A stretch of DNA of 9,380 nt from an uncultured Halomicronema sp. GTDB taxonomy: Bacteria; Cyanobacteriota; Cyanobacteriia; Phormidesmidales; Phormidesmidaceae. Location of the stretch: NCBI GenBank assembly GCA_937897665.1, contig CALCPB010000197.1, positions 1-9,380 of the forward strand, given 5' to 3'. Shown here piece after piece: positions 1-5,255 of this stretch (positions are counted from its first letter, which is position 1; the number at the start of each line of letters is the position of its first letter). The translations under genes and the position numbers were made by a program. Below the pieces are notes generated by a model. The model worked only from the letters and a program-made list of their open reading frames with translations. It did no database searches and was not told where the DNA came from.

Positions 1-64
1 ATCAAACCCCTTCCCTCTCTCTCCCCCCTCCCACCTTATCCACTTATTTTTCTCATTCCTGTGC

Positions 65-129
65 GGGGGGCGGGTTACCAAACCTCCCCAACTGGGGGGG
101 GCTGGGGGCCTGCCCCTAAGGGTTCGGGG
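65..129 (+). other. G-rich tract with G-quadruplex potential
   Basis: The stretch holds G-runs at 65-70, 72-74, 94-101, 104-108, 120-122 and 126-129. The later four (8, 5, 3 and 4 Gs) lie within 36 bases, although one loop is about 11 nt. It precedes the small membrane-protein gene at 242, so the G-rich strand is the coding strand and could fold in its mRNA leader. The first 60 bases of the window are by contrast almost pure pyrimidine. No convincing gene or sigma70-type promoter was seen in 1-241. Confidence 0.4.
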
Positions 130-241
130 CCGAGAAACTGCCGCCTCAACCACAACTGCAACACGTGCGGGAAACCTCACCTTGAATTGACGCTACCATG
201 TCAACAAGAGGAAACAAAAGTTTACGAGAGAGCTGCTGACG

Positions 242-508
242 ATGTTGACTGACCTGACCAGTGCCACCCGCGACTATTGGCGCAAGCTCGATGCGGTTGA
301 AGCAGCCTATCAGCGCGGTGAGCTATCGATTCAGGCGGTGGATGCTGAGGTGAAGCAGTTGATGGCTGAGCTAGGCCAAGCGCGGCGTCAGGCGTTGAGA
401 GACTTTTGGGTCACTTTACAAGTGTTTGTGGGGCAGCAGCGCGAGGCGATCGCGGGGACGGCAGCGATTATGGTGTTGGCCTATTGCTGGATGGCCACGG
501 TCGCTTAA
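242..508 (+). CDS. Small membrane-anchored hypothetical protein (88 aa)
   Basis: I do not recognise a named family. The first 60 or so residues are charged and probably helical, containing the segments DYWRKLDAVEAAYQRGEL and AEVKQLMAELGQARRQALRD. A single hydrophobic helix follows at about residues 68-86 (AIAGTAAIMVLAYCWMATVA), so this looks like a tail-anchored or single-pass protein with a soluble amphipathic N-terminus. The ATG at 242 has a weak purine-rich stretch (GAGAGAG) 10-16 nt upstream. The composition is typical of a real cyanobacterial gene and a HIP1 octamer lies inside it. It is the only plus-strand gene in the left half. The same pattern of short helical domain plus C-terminal helix occurs in many small cyanobacterial proteins of unknown role. 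Coding status is likely; function is unknown. Confidence 0.65.
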   Translation: MLTDLTSATRDYWRKLDAVEAAYQRGELSIQAVDAEVKQLMAELGQARRQALRDFWVTLQVFVGQQREAIAGTAAIMVLAYCWMATVA

Positions 509-544
509 CCGAACCAATCCCCAGCTACTCGCCACACGCCTCAC

Positions 545-580
545 GCCCTAGGGCTCTGCCCTTCCCGTAGGGTATTCCGA
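545..580. repeat. Nested small inverted repeats after the small gene
   Basis: The palindrome GCCCTAGGGC (545-554) overlaps a stem AGGGC-tct-GCCCT (550-562), and CCCTA/TAGGG arms enclose it. The elements lie about 40 nt after the stop codon of the small membrane-protein gene and just beyond the 3' end of the NACHT remnant. They could act as a transcription terminator, but no T-tract follows on either strand. The motif CCCTACGGGAAGGGCA resembles dispersed intergenic repeats I recall from filamentous cyanobacteria; copy number cannot be judged from one window. Confidence 0.3.
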
Positions 581-836
581 ATTCTTATCGCCTCTTTTCG
601 ATTTCACTCATCGGCAACAACAGCGTCTCCTCAATCTGTTGCCGGGTTGCCTTGGTCACGCAGCAGTAGCTGTCGAGCCTCTACTGCCAATCGTGACCAA
701 TATTGCGATGTTCCAACATCACAGCGCGTAACTGAGCGATCCAGTCTTCTCCCTGCTCACGCCACCACTGCCGAAAGGCATTATGGTCTTTTGAGTTAGG
801 CAGCTGAGCCTTTAAGCCTTAATTTCGAGCTCTAAT

Positions 837-887
837 TCGACCCCCATCTCTTGGCTGCTTGTCCAGCAGCCAAGAGATGGGGGTCGA
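837..887. repeat. Perfect 23-bp inverted repeat with 5-nt loop
   Basis: The arms 837-859 and 865-887 are exact reverse complements, starting and ending with TCGA; the loop is TGTCC. No T-tract follows on either strand, so it is not a canonical intrinsic terminator. It lies inside the NACHT remnant. LD-type coding periodicity is visible before it, and an EL-type one (ELELEIK) after it in another frame, so it looks like an inserted palindromic element or the product of a template-switch event. Confidence 0.8.
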
Positions 888-888
888 C

Positions 889-955
889 GCCAAAGCCAAG
901 GTCAAAGTTCACTTCAAGGTCAAGGGCAAGGTCGAGGGCAAGGGAAGTCGCGAGG
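889..955. repeat. Degenerate hexamer tandem repeat (GGTCAA/GGGCAA type)
   Basis: About eleven imperfect hexamers related to GTCAAG run through this stretch. On the minus strand they encode the alternating Leu-Asp/Ala-Leu segment of the NACHT remnant, such as ALDLALDLEVNFDL. On the plus strand the same bases give a spurious 50-codon KVKV-type frame (877-1029) whose ATG lies in the hairpin arm. The repeat is best read as the coding low-complexity spacer of the decayed gene. Confidence 0.6.
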
Positions 956-1315
956 TTGAGGGTGCGGGCGATACCGCAAGAGAAGTCAACGGCACGGGCG
1001 CGGGAGAAATAAAGCGCACGTATTGCTAACGGTTTGTAGAAAGCCTCAACCGAGATCGTTTTTTATCCACCCAAGTTAAAAACGTCTGGAGATCGGGGTC
1101 ATCAGCTACGAGCAAATCAGTCTGCTGCTGCATCAGCATCAACAAATCATCGGCTGCGGGCAACATATCCACCGTCAGCAAAAAGATTTCGTGCTAGCGC
1201 TTTTCTGTTAGGTGGATGACCAAATTCCCCAACGCCAGCGCCAGCTCAGTCGTCGGGCGGATAATCACGATGAAGAGGACTAACCCAGGTCAGCGATCGC
1301 GGTTTTCCAGAAGAC

Positions 1316-2101
1316 TCAAGCATCCCCTTGACGCTGCAAATGCCCCGCCAACCACCGATGGTCGGCCTCAGCCAGCGCAGGGGGCGGGGGCAGTTGGGTG
1401 TAATCAATGCGCGCGTGATAACGCCCGCGATCGTAGACCCCGTCGAAAATTGGTTGCAGGGCGATCGCGATCGGGGGATCTCCGGGCTTCAGCGGCAACA
1501 CAATGTCTGGCAAGGGCTGCTGCAGACCAAACCCATAGAGATCCGCTTGGGGACGGCGATCGCTGGGACTCACCAAAATGCGATAGGGCGTCGGCTCCAC
1601 AGTGCCGAGCACCGGCATGGCCGCGCCCGCTCGCAACAGATCAAACTCGACCAAATGGGTCGCACTGCCCAACACCTGCGCCCGCTTCTCAACATAGCTA
1701 GTTCGCCCGCTGCCAGCTCGCTTATTTTTCGGCGACAGTAGCTCAATCGCCGTAATCACTGCCCCCGTCGCCACTTCACGAATTTCCAAATAGCGCTCAG
1801 TGATTGCTTCTGGCGCAGGCACTTCTACCGGCTGCGGTTTCACCTGAACGGCAATTGGCCCAGCGATCGCAGTCGGCAGCTGGTCTACTGCAGACGGAGC
1901 AGCCACCACATCAGGGATGCCAATGAGCACTCCGCCCGCAGAGTCATCCAGGTAGGTACGGGCTTCAACTTCAACGTAATAACCAGCAGACAAATTGGCT
2001 TCTATTGCATCCGCCAGCGCCACCATAAAGCGACTGTGAAAGGATGACCAGAAGGCTGGGTGCTCTAAGTAGGGATCCATTCCAGGCAGCGGCGAGGGCA
2101 T
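1316..2101 (-). CDS. DUF4058 family protein
   Basis: The N-terminus MPSPLPGMDPYLEHPAFW is the hallmark of DUF4058, a family of unknown function common in cyanobacteria and planctomycetes; it supports the chosen ATG although only a weak AGAGAG precedes it. The length (261 aa) is normal. A conserved core reads GIPDVV (Asp64), AIELLSPKNK (Glu120 to Lys127), then SYVEKR (about 135-140) and THLVEFDLLR (148-157). This order of an acidic residue, E-x-x-SP, Y..K and LVEfD resembles the Uma2-type PD-(D/E)XK nuclease-like fold. That relation is my inference and no activity is implied. There is no signal peptide or membrane helix, so it is probably cytosolic. Its stop lies about 40 bp from the start of the NACHT remnant on the same strand. 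Being monocistronic, it gives no context clue to its role. Confidence 0.85.
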   Translation of the reverse strand: MPSPLPGMDPYLEHPAFWSSFHSRFMVALADAIEANLSAGYYVEVEARTYLDDSAGGVLIGIPDVVAAPSAVDQLPTAIAGPIAVQVKPQPVEVPAPEAITERYLEIREVATGAVITAIELLSPKNKRAGSGRTSYVEKRAQVLGSATHLVEFDLLRAGAAMPVLGTVEPTPYRILVSPSDRRPQADLYGFGLQQPLPDIVLPLKPGDPPIAIALQPIFDGVYDRGRYHARIDYTQLPPPPALAEADHRWLAGHLQRQGDA

Positions 2102-2143
2102 GGCAAAGACTCTCTGGCAGATTTAGCGATCGCGATAACCCCT

Positions 2144-2172
2144 ATTGTAATGAGCGCGATCGTGCTCCAATA
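2144..2172 (-). promoter_or_regulatory. Possible promoter of the DUF4058 gene
   Basis: A minus-strand TACAAT (2144-2149) lies about 45 nt upstream of the DUF4058 ATG; the best -35 candidate, TTGGAG, is only 15 nt away, which is short. The bases 2152-2167 form a 16-bp dyad (GAGC-R-CGATCG-Y-GCTC, one mismatched pair) centred on a HIP1-like core between the two boxes. The rest of the 193-bp spacer 2102-2294 shows nothing else. Confidence 0.25.
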
Positions 2173-2294
2173 TCACCACCCACCCGAGATCGCCTGCGCC
2201 GCTCATTGAATTCAGAGCTTCAAGGCATTGCTGGCAAATACGGCCTTACTCGTTTTTCCACGATTCACCCGCGACTCTCTACCCAGCCACTCCG

Positions 2295-3575
2295 CTAGCG
2301 GGCATTCCACTCGGCGGCAGCATCAGTCACGGCCTGATCCACCGTTTTTTGATCCAGCATCGCCGCCTGCAAATTGGTGTAGATCGCCTTTTGCAGCGTT
2401 TTGACATCCTCCATCGCCGGAATCAGCACCTCCGCATCCGCCATTTGACCCGCACTGACTGATCGCGCCAGCGTCACGGGTTCTGCATCCGCTGGGGGCT
2501 CGGTGAAATAGCTATCCGTCAGCGCCGCCGCTGTGGAAGGCAGCACGTTGGCCGCCTTCGCAAAGGACAGCTGATTGTCGTCATTGGTGACATAGAGGGC
2601 AAACTTCAGCGCCGCTTCCGGGGCATCCGTCGATCGCGGAATCACTAGATTCATCACCGCCACGTTCTTTTTGCCCGTATCACCGGTAATTTGCGCCGCG
2701 ATATCCGGCGCATATTTCTCAATCGTGCTGAGAAACTCTGCCCCTGAGGCCAAAATCGCCGTTTCGCCCGCCTGATACAGCTCGACCGCGCGGCGGTGGC
2801 CCTGGGTTAGCACTTCGCGGGGCAGCAGTTCCTGCTGATACAGATCCGTCCAATATTGAAACACCGCCCGCCCCTCCGGCGTATCAAAGGCCGCATCCCC
2901 GTTTTCATCCACTAAGGGCACGCCCATTTGCACAAACGACTGCAGCACGTCGGCGGCATCTTCCGGCACAAACGAAATAAAGAAGGCGTACTTGCCCGTC
3001 GCCGCTCTGATTTTTTCCGCCGCCACGGCCAGCTCAGCATAGGTGGCAGGCGGTTCCGTCAGCCCCGCTGACTCAAACAGCGATTGGTTATACAGCGTCA
3101 CCCGCGTCGTGAGATACCAGGGCAGACCAAAGCTGTCACCGTTGAGCGTGTTGGCCTGCCAGATTTTGTCGAGATACAGCGATTTATCGGCCTCGGGCAC
3201 GCGATCGCCCAGCGGTAGCCAAGCTTGCTTACCGGCCAGCTGCGAGGCAAAATCTGGGTTCAGATTCACCACGTCAGGAGCCGTCCCCGCCGACACCGCC
3301 GTGAGAATTTTGCTCTGCATGTCACCCCAGGGCACATCCACCCAGCGCACCGTAATGTCAGGGTTTTCCGCTTCAAACTCGGCAATCAAAGTATTGAAGT
3401 AGTCGGTAAAATCGGGCTGCAGCTGCATCGTCCAAAACTCAATCTCTTGAGTCCCCTCAGCCCCCGCCTCGCTCGTCGGGTTGGGATTGCCACAGCTGAT
3501 CAGCCAGCTCATGAGCAGGCCCAACATCATTAATAGACTGAAGCGTTTCCAAAAGCGGGAGAAATGAACCATCAT
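2295..3575 (-). CDS. Sugar-type ABC transporter substrate-binding lipoprotein
   Basis: This 426-residue protein is an extracellular solute-binding protein of family 1 (UgpB/MalE-like), which captures a sugar or related solute in the periplasm for an ABC importer. A basic N-terminus and hydrophobic helix (residues 10-27) end in the lipobox LISC, so Cys28 should be lipidated. Mature-domain hallmarks are EIEFWTMQLQPDF (44-56), FEAENPDITVRWVDVPWGDMQ and SAGTAPDVVNLNPDFA (95-110), followed by FGLPWYLTTRVTLYNQSLFE and an AGETAILASGAEF block. Two ATGs are adjacent at the start (Met-Met-Val) and neither has a good Shine-Dalgarno sequence. The length is typical. The usual partner genes (two permeases, ATPase) are not adjacent: the upstream neighbour is the thioredoxin-fold gene, the downstream one DUF4058. 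The ligand cannot be told from sequence. Confidence 0.9.
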   Translation of the reverse strand: MMVHFSRFWKRFSLLMMLGLLMSWLISCGNPNPTSEAGAEGTQEIEFWTMQLQPDFTDYFNTLIAEFEAENPDITVRWVDVPWGDMQSKILTAVSAGTAPDVVNLNPDFASQLAGKQAWLPLGDRVPEADKSLYLDKIWQANTLNGDSFGLPWYLTTRVTLYNQSLFESAGLTEPPATYAELAVAAEKIRAATGKYAFFISFVPEDAADVLQSFVQMGVPLVDENGDAAFDTPEGRAVFQYWTDLYQQELLPREVLTQGHRRAVELYQAGETAILASGAEFLSTIEKYAPDIAAQITGDTGKKNVAVMNLVIPRSTDAPEAALKFALYVTNDDNQLSFAKAANVLPSTAAALTDSYFTEPPADAEPVTLARSVSAGQMADAEVLIPAMEDVKTLQKAIYTNLQAAMLDQKTVDQAVTDAAAEWNAR

Positions 3576-3576
3576 G

Positions 3577-3611
3577 TTTTGAACAATGCGAGAGACGGTT
3601 CAAAAATCATA
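3577..3611 (-). promoter_or_regulatory. Inverted repeat and -10 box upstream of the solute-binding protein
   Basis: TTTTGAAC (3577-3584) and GTTCAAAA (3598-3605) form a perfect 8-bp inverted repeat with a 13-nt spacer, ending 1 nt before the first ATG. Directly upstream on the minus strand is TATGAT (3606-3611), a good -10 box without a clear -35. The position suits an operator for a sugar-responsive repressor, or a leader hairpin that would mask the start codon. Which of these, if any, is unknown. Confidence 0.4.
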
Positions 3612-3644
3612 AAGCATGGCGTTGCGGTGAGCATTTTACAAATT

Positions 3645-3679
3645 GGTGAGCCGGGTCAGAATCACGCATTCCGCTCACC
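3645..3679 (-). terminator. Weak hairpin after the thioredoxin-fold gene
   Basis: GGTGAGC (3645-3651) pairs with GCTCACC (3673-3679), extendable by two GC pairs with one bulged base. It begins about 33 nt beyond the stop of the 3712-4377 gene in its direction of transcription. Only a short AATTT follows, so a terminator role is uncertain. Confidence 0.25.
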
Positions 3680-3711
3680 GACTCACCCAAGCCTCCTGCC
3701 GGTCAGACAGC

Positions 3712-4377
3712 TCAGTCCACCAAGCTACGAATACGGTTTTGTAGCGCTTGGCCTTTGGCAGCCGAAAAAGCCCCCGATTCACGCCAAAGCAGATCGCCTT
3801 CGGAGGTGATGAGCAGCAGCTGAATCTCATCCGGGTTGTCAATGCCCAGTCTTTGATTAAAGGCTTCGACATCAAGATAGAGCGTGATGGTGCGATCGCG
3901 AGCCGCCTCATCGGGGATGCCATCGATCATCCACTGATCAACTTGAGCCCGAAATGCGGCATTAAATTCCGGCAATGTCGGCAGTTCGTAGTACCGCACG
4001 TCAGCAAAATCGGTCTCAATGGCTTCTAACAGCGGCACCCAGGTGTAGACGTCAGACTGTTGAGGCTGGTCGTAGACCAAAATCACGACACTGTAGGGAG
4101 TGGTTAGATCACTCGGCAAAAAGAACTGATCCCCCAAAAGATTGAAGCCTGACACGACAGGGAAATCACCGCCAGCTGCCGAGGCAGCGACCAATAAACC
4201 GGCTTGGTTTTGCGAGCTAGGCGATAGATACCAAGCCGTGCGTTTGAGCATCTCCGCCAACCCCAGATAGCGAGCAACACCAACGAACAGGACGCCCCCG
4301 ATCAACACAGCGAGCCATCTCTGCTTGAGTTTTGAGCCAGCCAGCCTGGCTGGCCAATGGCGCATATTTACTTTCAT
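3712..4377 (-). CDS. Membrane-anchored thioredoxin-fold-like protein without cysteines
   Basis: I chose the ATG at 4377 (MKVNMRHW) because GGAGGG lies 7 nt upstream (4385-4390). A longer frame opens at a TTG (4392) that overlaps this ribosome site and is unlikely. The 221-aa product has a basic N-terminus, one membrane helix (about residues 21-40) and an outside domain from about 75. The domain reads FNLLGDQFFLPSDL, YSVVILVYDQPQQSDVYTWVPLLEAIE, VRYYELPTLPEFN, GIPDEAARDRTITLYLD and IQLLLITSEGDLLWRESGAFS. This pattern recalls the AhpC/TSA or ATP10-like thioredoxin fold (my inference). The protein has no cysteine at all, so thiol redox chemistry is excluded; a structural or binding role is more likely. 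A dyad related to the one on the TetR gene lies 44 nt upstream, so it is probably the regulator's target. Confidence 0.8.
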   Translation of the reverse strand: MKVNMRHWPARLAGSKLKQRWLAVLIGGVLFVGVARYLGLAEMLKRTAWYLSPSSQNQAGLLVAASAAGGDFPVVSGFNLLGDQFFLPSDLTTPYSVVILVYDQPQQSDVYTWVPLLEAIETDFADVRYYELPTLPEFNAAFRAQVDQWMIDGIPDEAARDRTITLYLDVEAFNQRLGIDNPDEIQLLLITSEGDLLWRESGAFSAAKGQALQNRIRSLVD

Positions 4378-4420
4378 GGTTCTGCCCTCCAAAAAGGCTG
4401 ATGTGAGAAGCGACGCTTAG

Positions 4421-4440
4421 CCAACAAACAAATTTGTTGG
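4421..4440. promoter_or_regulatory. Putative TetR operator upstream of the thioredoxin-fold gene
   Basis: CCAACAAA-CAAA-TTTGTTGG is a perfect 8-bp inverted repeat, 44 nt upstream of the ATG at 4377. Its inner 18 bases match 15 of 18 positions of the dyad covering the TetR start codon (5123-5140). A second small dyad, AAAACA-A-TGTTTT, follows at 4445-4457. No clear sigma70-type promoter could be fixed here; the site lies where a repressor would block transcription of the downstream gene. Confidence 0.6.
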
Positions 4441-4538
4441 TTTTAAAACAATGTTTTGCTCGATTTCTTGGCCACCAACTTCTGACAGATCATACATAGG
4501 GAGCGGTCAACATCACCGTCAACGTTGATGAACTAGCC

Positions 4539-5132
4539 CTAAGCTTTGAGGCCGCGAATGAATACCTCGATAATTTGGTTGGCAATCGACTGACGGCTGA
4601 GGTCAAGATACTGGTCGGGGATGGCATGGATGGCTTCGAGGGAGGCAAACAGCGAACCCGCCATGTAGCCTAGACTCTCGTGCTGAATTTCACCTCGCTG
4701 CTGAGCCGCTTCGAGCACAGTCACGATGGGAAACAGCGTTGCTTCAAAAGCCAGATTGGAAATGATGTCGGCGGCTTCTGCCTTAATAGCGGTTAGATCG
4801 CTGTTATGCAGGCGAATAACATTGACCGGGGTGTGAGCAATGACCCACGCGCCGACCGACTGTAACTGGCTCTCTAAATTTTCCTGAGGCTGCTGGATAG
4901 CAGCGTGCATGCCCGCCTGATAGCGCTGCAGGTGCCTGGTCATCACCTCAACATACAGCGAGGGTTTACCCCCTGGCACATGGTGGTAGAGCGAGGCATG
5001 GTGAATGCCTGCAGCCTTAGCAATATCTTTGATGATGACGGCTTCGTAACCGCGTTTAACAAAAAGTTCCTCCGCTGCGTTTAACACTCGTTCTCGTGAG
5101 TCTGAACTCAAGCCAACCTCATCAACCAACAT
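4539..5132 (-). CDS. TetR/AcrR-family transcriptional regulator
   Basis: The N-terminal DNA-binding domain is plain: RERVLNAAEELFVKRGYEAV (about 13-32), then the helix-turn-helix IIKDIAKAAGIHHASLYHHV (33-52) and GGKPSLY, the usual TetR end of the recognition region. Residues 70-197 form the variable all-helical ligand and dimer domain, whose ligand cannot be read from sequence. The length of 197 aa is normal. The start is ambiguous. The ATG at 5132 lies only a few bases after the predicted transcription start, which would make the message nearly leaderless. A TTG at 5111 (codon 8) has GAGG 5 nt upstream and would give MSSDSRERVL, a typical TetR start. The gene lies between purT and the thioredoxin-fold gene on the same strand, with related dyads on itself and on that gene. 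Confidence 0.92.
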   Translation of the reverse strand: MLVDEVGLSSDSRERVLNAAEELFVKRGYEAVIIKDIAKAAGIHHASLYHHVPGGKPSLYVEVMTRHLQRYQAGMHAAIQQPQENLESQLQSVGAWVIAHTPVNVIRLHNSDLTAIKAEAADIISNLAFEATLFPIVTVLEAAQQRGEIQHESLGYMAGSLFASLEAIHAIPDQYLDLSRQSIANQIIEVFIRGLKA

Positions 5133-5140
5133 GTTTGTTG
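5123..5140. promoter_or_regulatory. Putative TetR auto-operator covering the start codon
   Basis: CAACCAACATGTTTGTTG is an 18-bp dyad centred on CATG with a single mismatched pair. It covers the predicted transcription start and the ATG of the TetR gene, a classic place for autorepression. An identical half-site TTTGTTGG recurs at 5213-5220, upstream of the promoter. Confidence 0.6.
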
Positions 5141-5141
5141 A

Positions 5142-5171
5142 ATTCTATCTTTCTAATATCCGAGCTGTCAA
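5142..5171 (-). promoter_or_regulatory. Promoter of the TetR gene
   Basis: On the minus strand a perfect -35 box TTGACA (5166-5171) and TAGAAT (-10, 5142-5147) are separated by 18 nt. This is the best sigma70-type promoter in the window. Transcription should begin near 5133-5136, leaving 1-4 nt before the ATG. An 8-bp hairpin touches the -35 box on its upstream side. Confidence 0.7.
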
Positions 5172-5193
5172 GCGGCTGTTTTATCCAGCCGCT
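5171..5193. repeat. 8-bp hairpin between purT and the TetR promoter
   Basis: AGCGGCTG (5171-5178) and CAGCCGCT (5186-5193) are exact inverted repeats around TTTTATC. It lies 63 nt after the purT stop and abuts the -35 box of the TetR promoter. It may end purT transcription, but no T-tract follows on the minus strand, so the role is open. Confidence 0.45.
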
Positions 5194-5255
5194 GGCGTAG
5201 GCGTTCATTGAGTTTGTTGGTTGATGGGGAAATGAAGAGAGCGTTGGGTTGGAAC

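Larger units (their letters stand above)
585..1275 (-). pseudogene. Decayed C-terminal part of a NACHT/STAND-type NTPase (NCH2-like region)
   Basis: Minus-strand translation gives three pieces in the order of a cyanobacterial NACHT protein C-terminus. Piece one (about 1275-1054) reads ALGNLVIHLTEKR-stop-HEIFLLTVDML, then ADDLLMLMQQQTDLL and LQTFLTWVDKK. Its stop TAG (1194-1196) sits where I would expect Trp (KRWxEIFLL). Piece two (1064-832) reads SVEAFYKPLAIRALYF, then an LD-rich low-complexity run (SLALDLALDLEVNFDLGFG). It is joined to piece one by a frameshift at the A6 run (1059-1064); one extra A would restore DKKTISVEAFYKP. Piece three (822-585) reads LKAQLPNSKDHNAFRQWW, LRAVMLEHRNIGHDWQ, a stop (681-683), then IEETLLLPMSEIEKRR. 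Roughly 25 residues that I recall between HDWQ and the last block are missing. The NACHT ATPase and N-terminal effector domains are absent. Family recognition is from memory of cyanobacterial NACHT proteins, so the name is less certain than the fact of a broken gene. Confidence 0.65.

Noticed and set aside
198..239. 13-codon frame (MSTRGNKSLRESC) ending 2 nt before the ATG at 242
   Set aside because: Could be a leader peptide, but it has no ribosome site and length this short is expected by chance.
61..252. 63-codon plus-strand frame with a GTG start
   Set aside because: No ribosome site, translated from the G-rich tract, no family pattern, and it overlaps the better-supported gene at 242.
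889..955. Short-period repeats as a CRISPR array
   Set aside because: The units are degenerate hexamers without spacers; they fit a coding low-complexity tract.
877..1029. 50-codon plus-strand frame rich in Lys-Val repeats
   Set aside because: It is the antisense reading of the LD-repeat segment of the NACHT remnant, and its ATG lies in the hairpin arm without a ribosome site.
1216..1741. Two long plus-strand frames (161 and 137 codons)
   Set aside because: Both are antisense shadows of the DUF4058 gene; their translations are Arg/Pro/Ala-rich without any family pattern.
2292..2301. CCGCTAGCGG palindrome at the stop codon of the solute-binding protein as a terminator
   Set aside because: It has no loop room for a stable hairpin and no T-tract after it.
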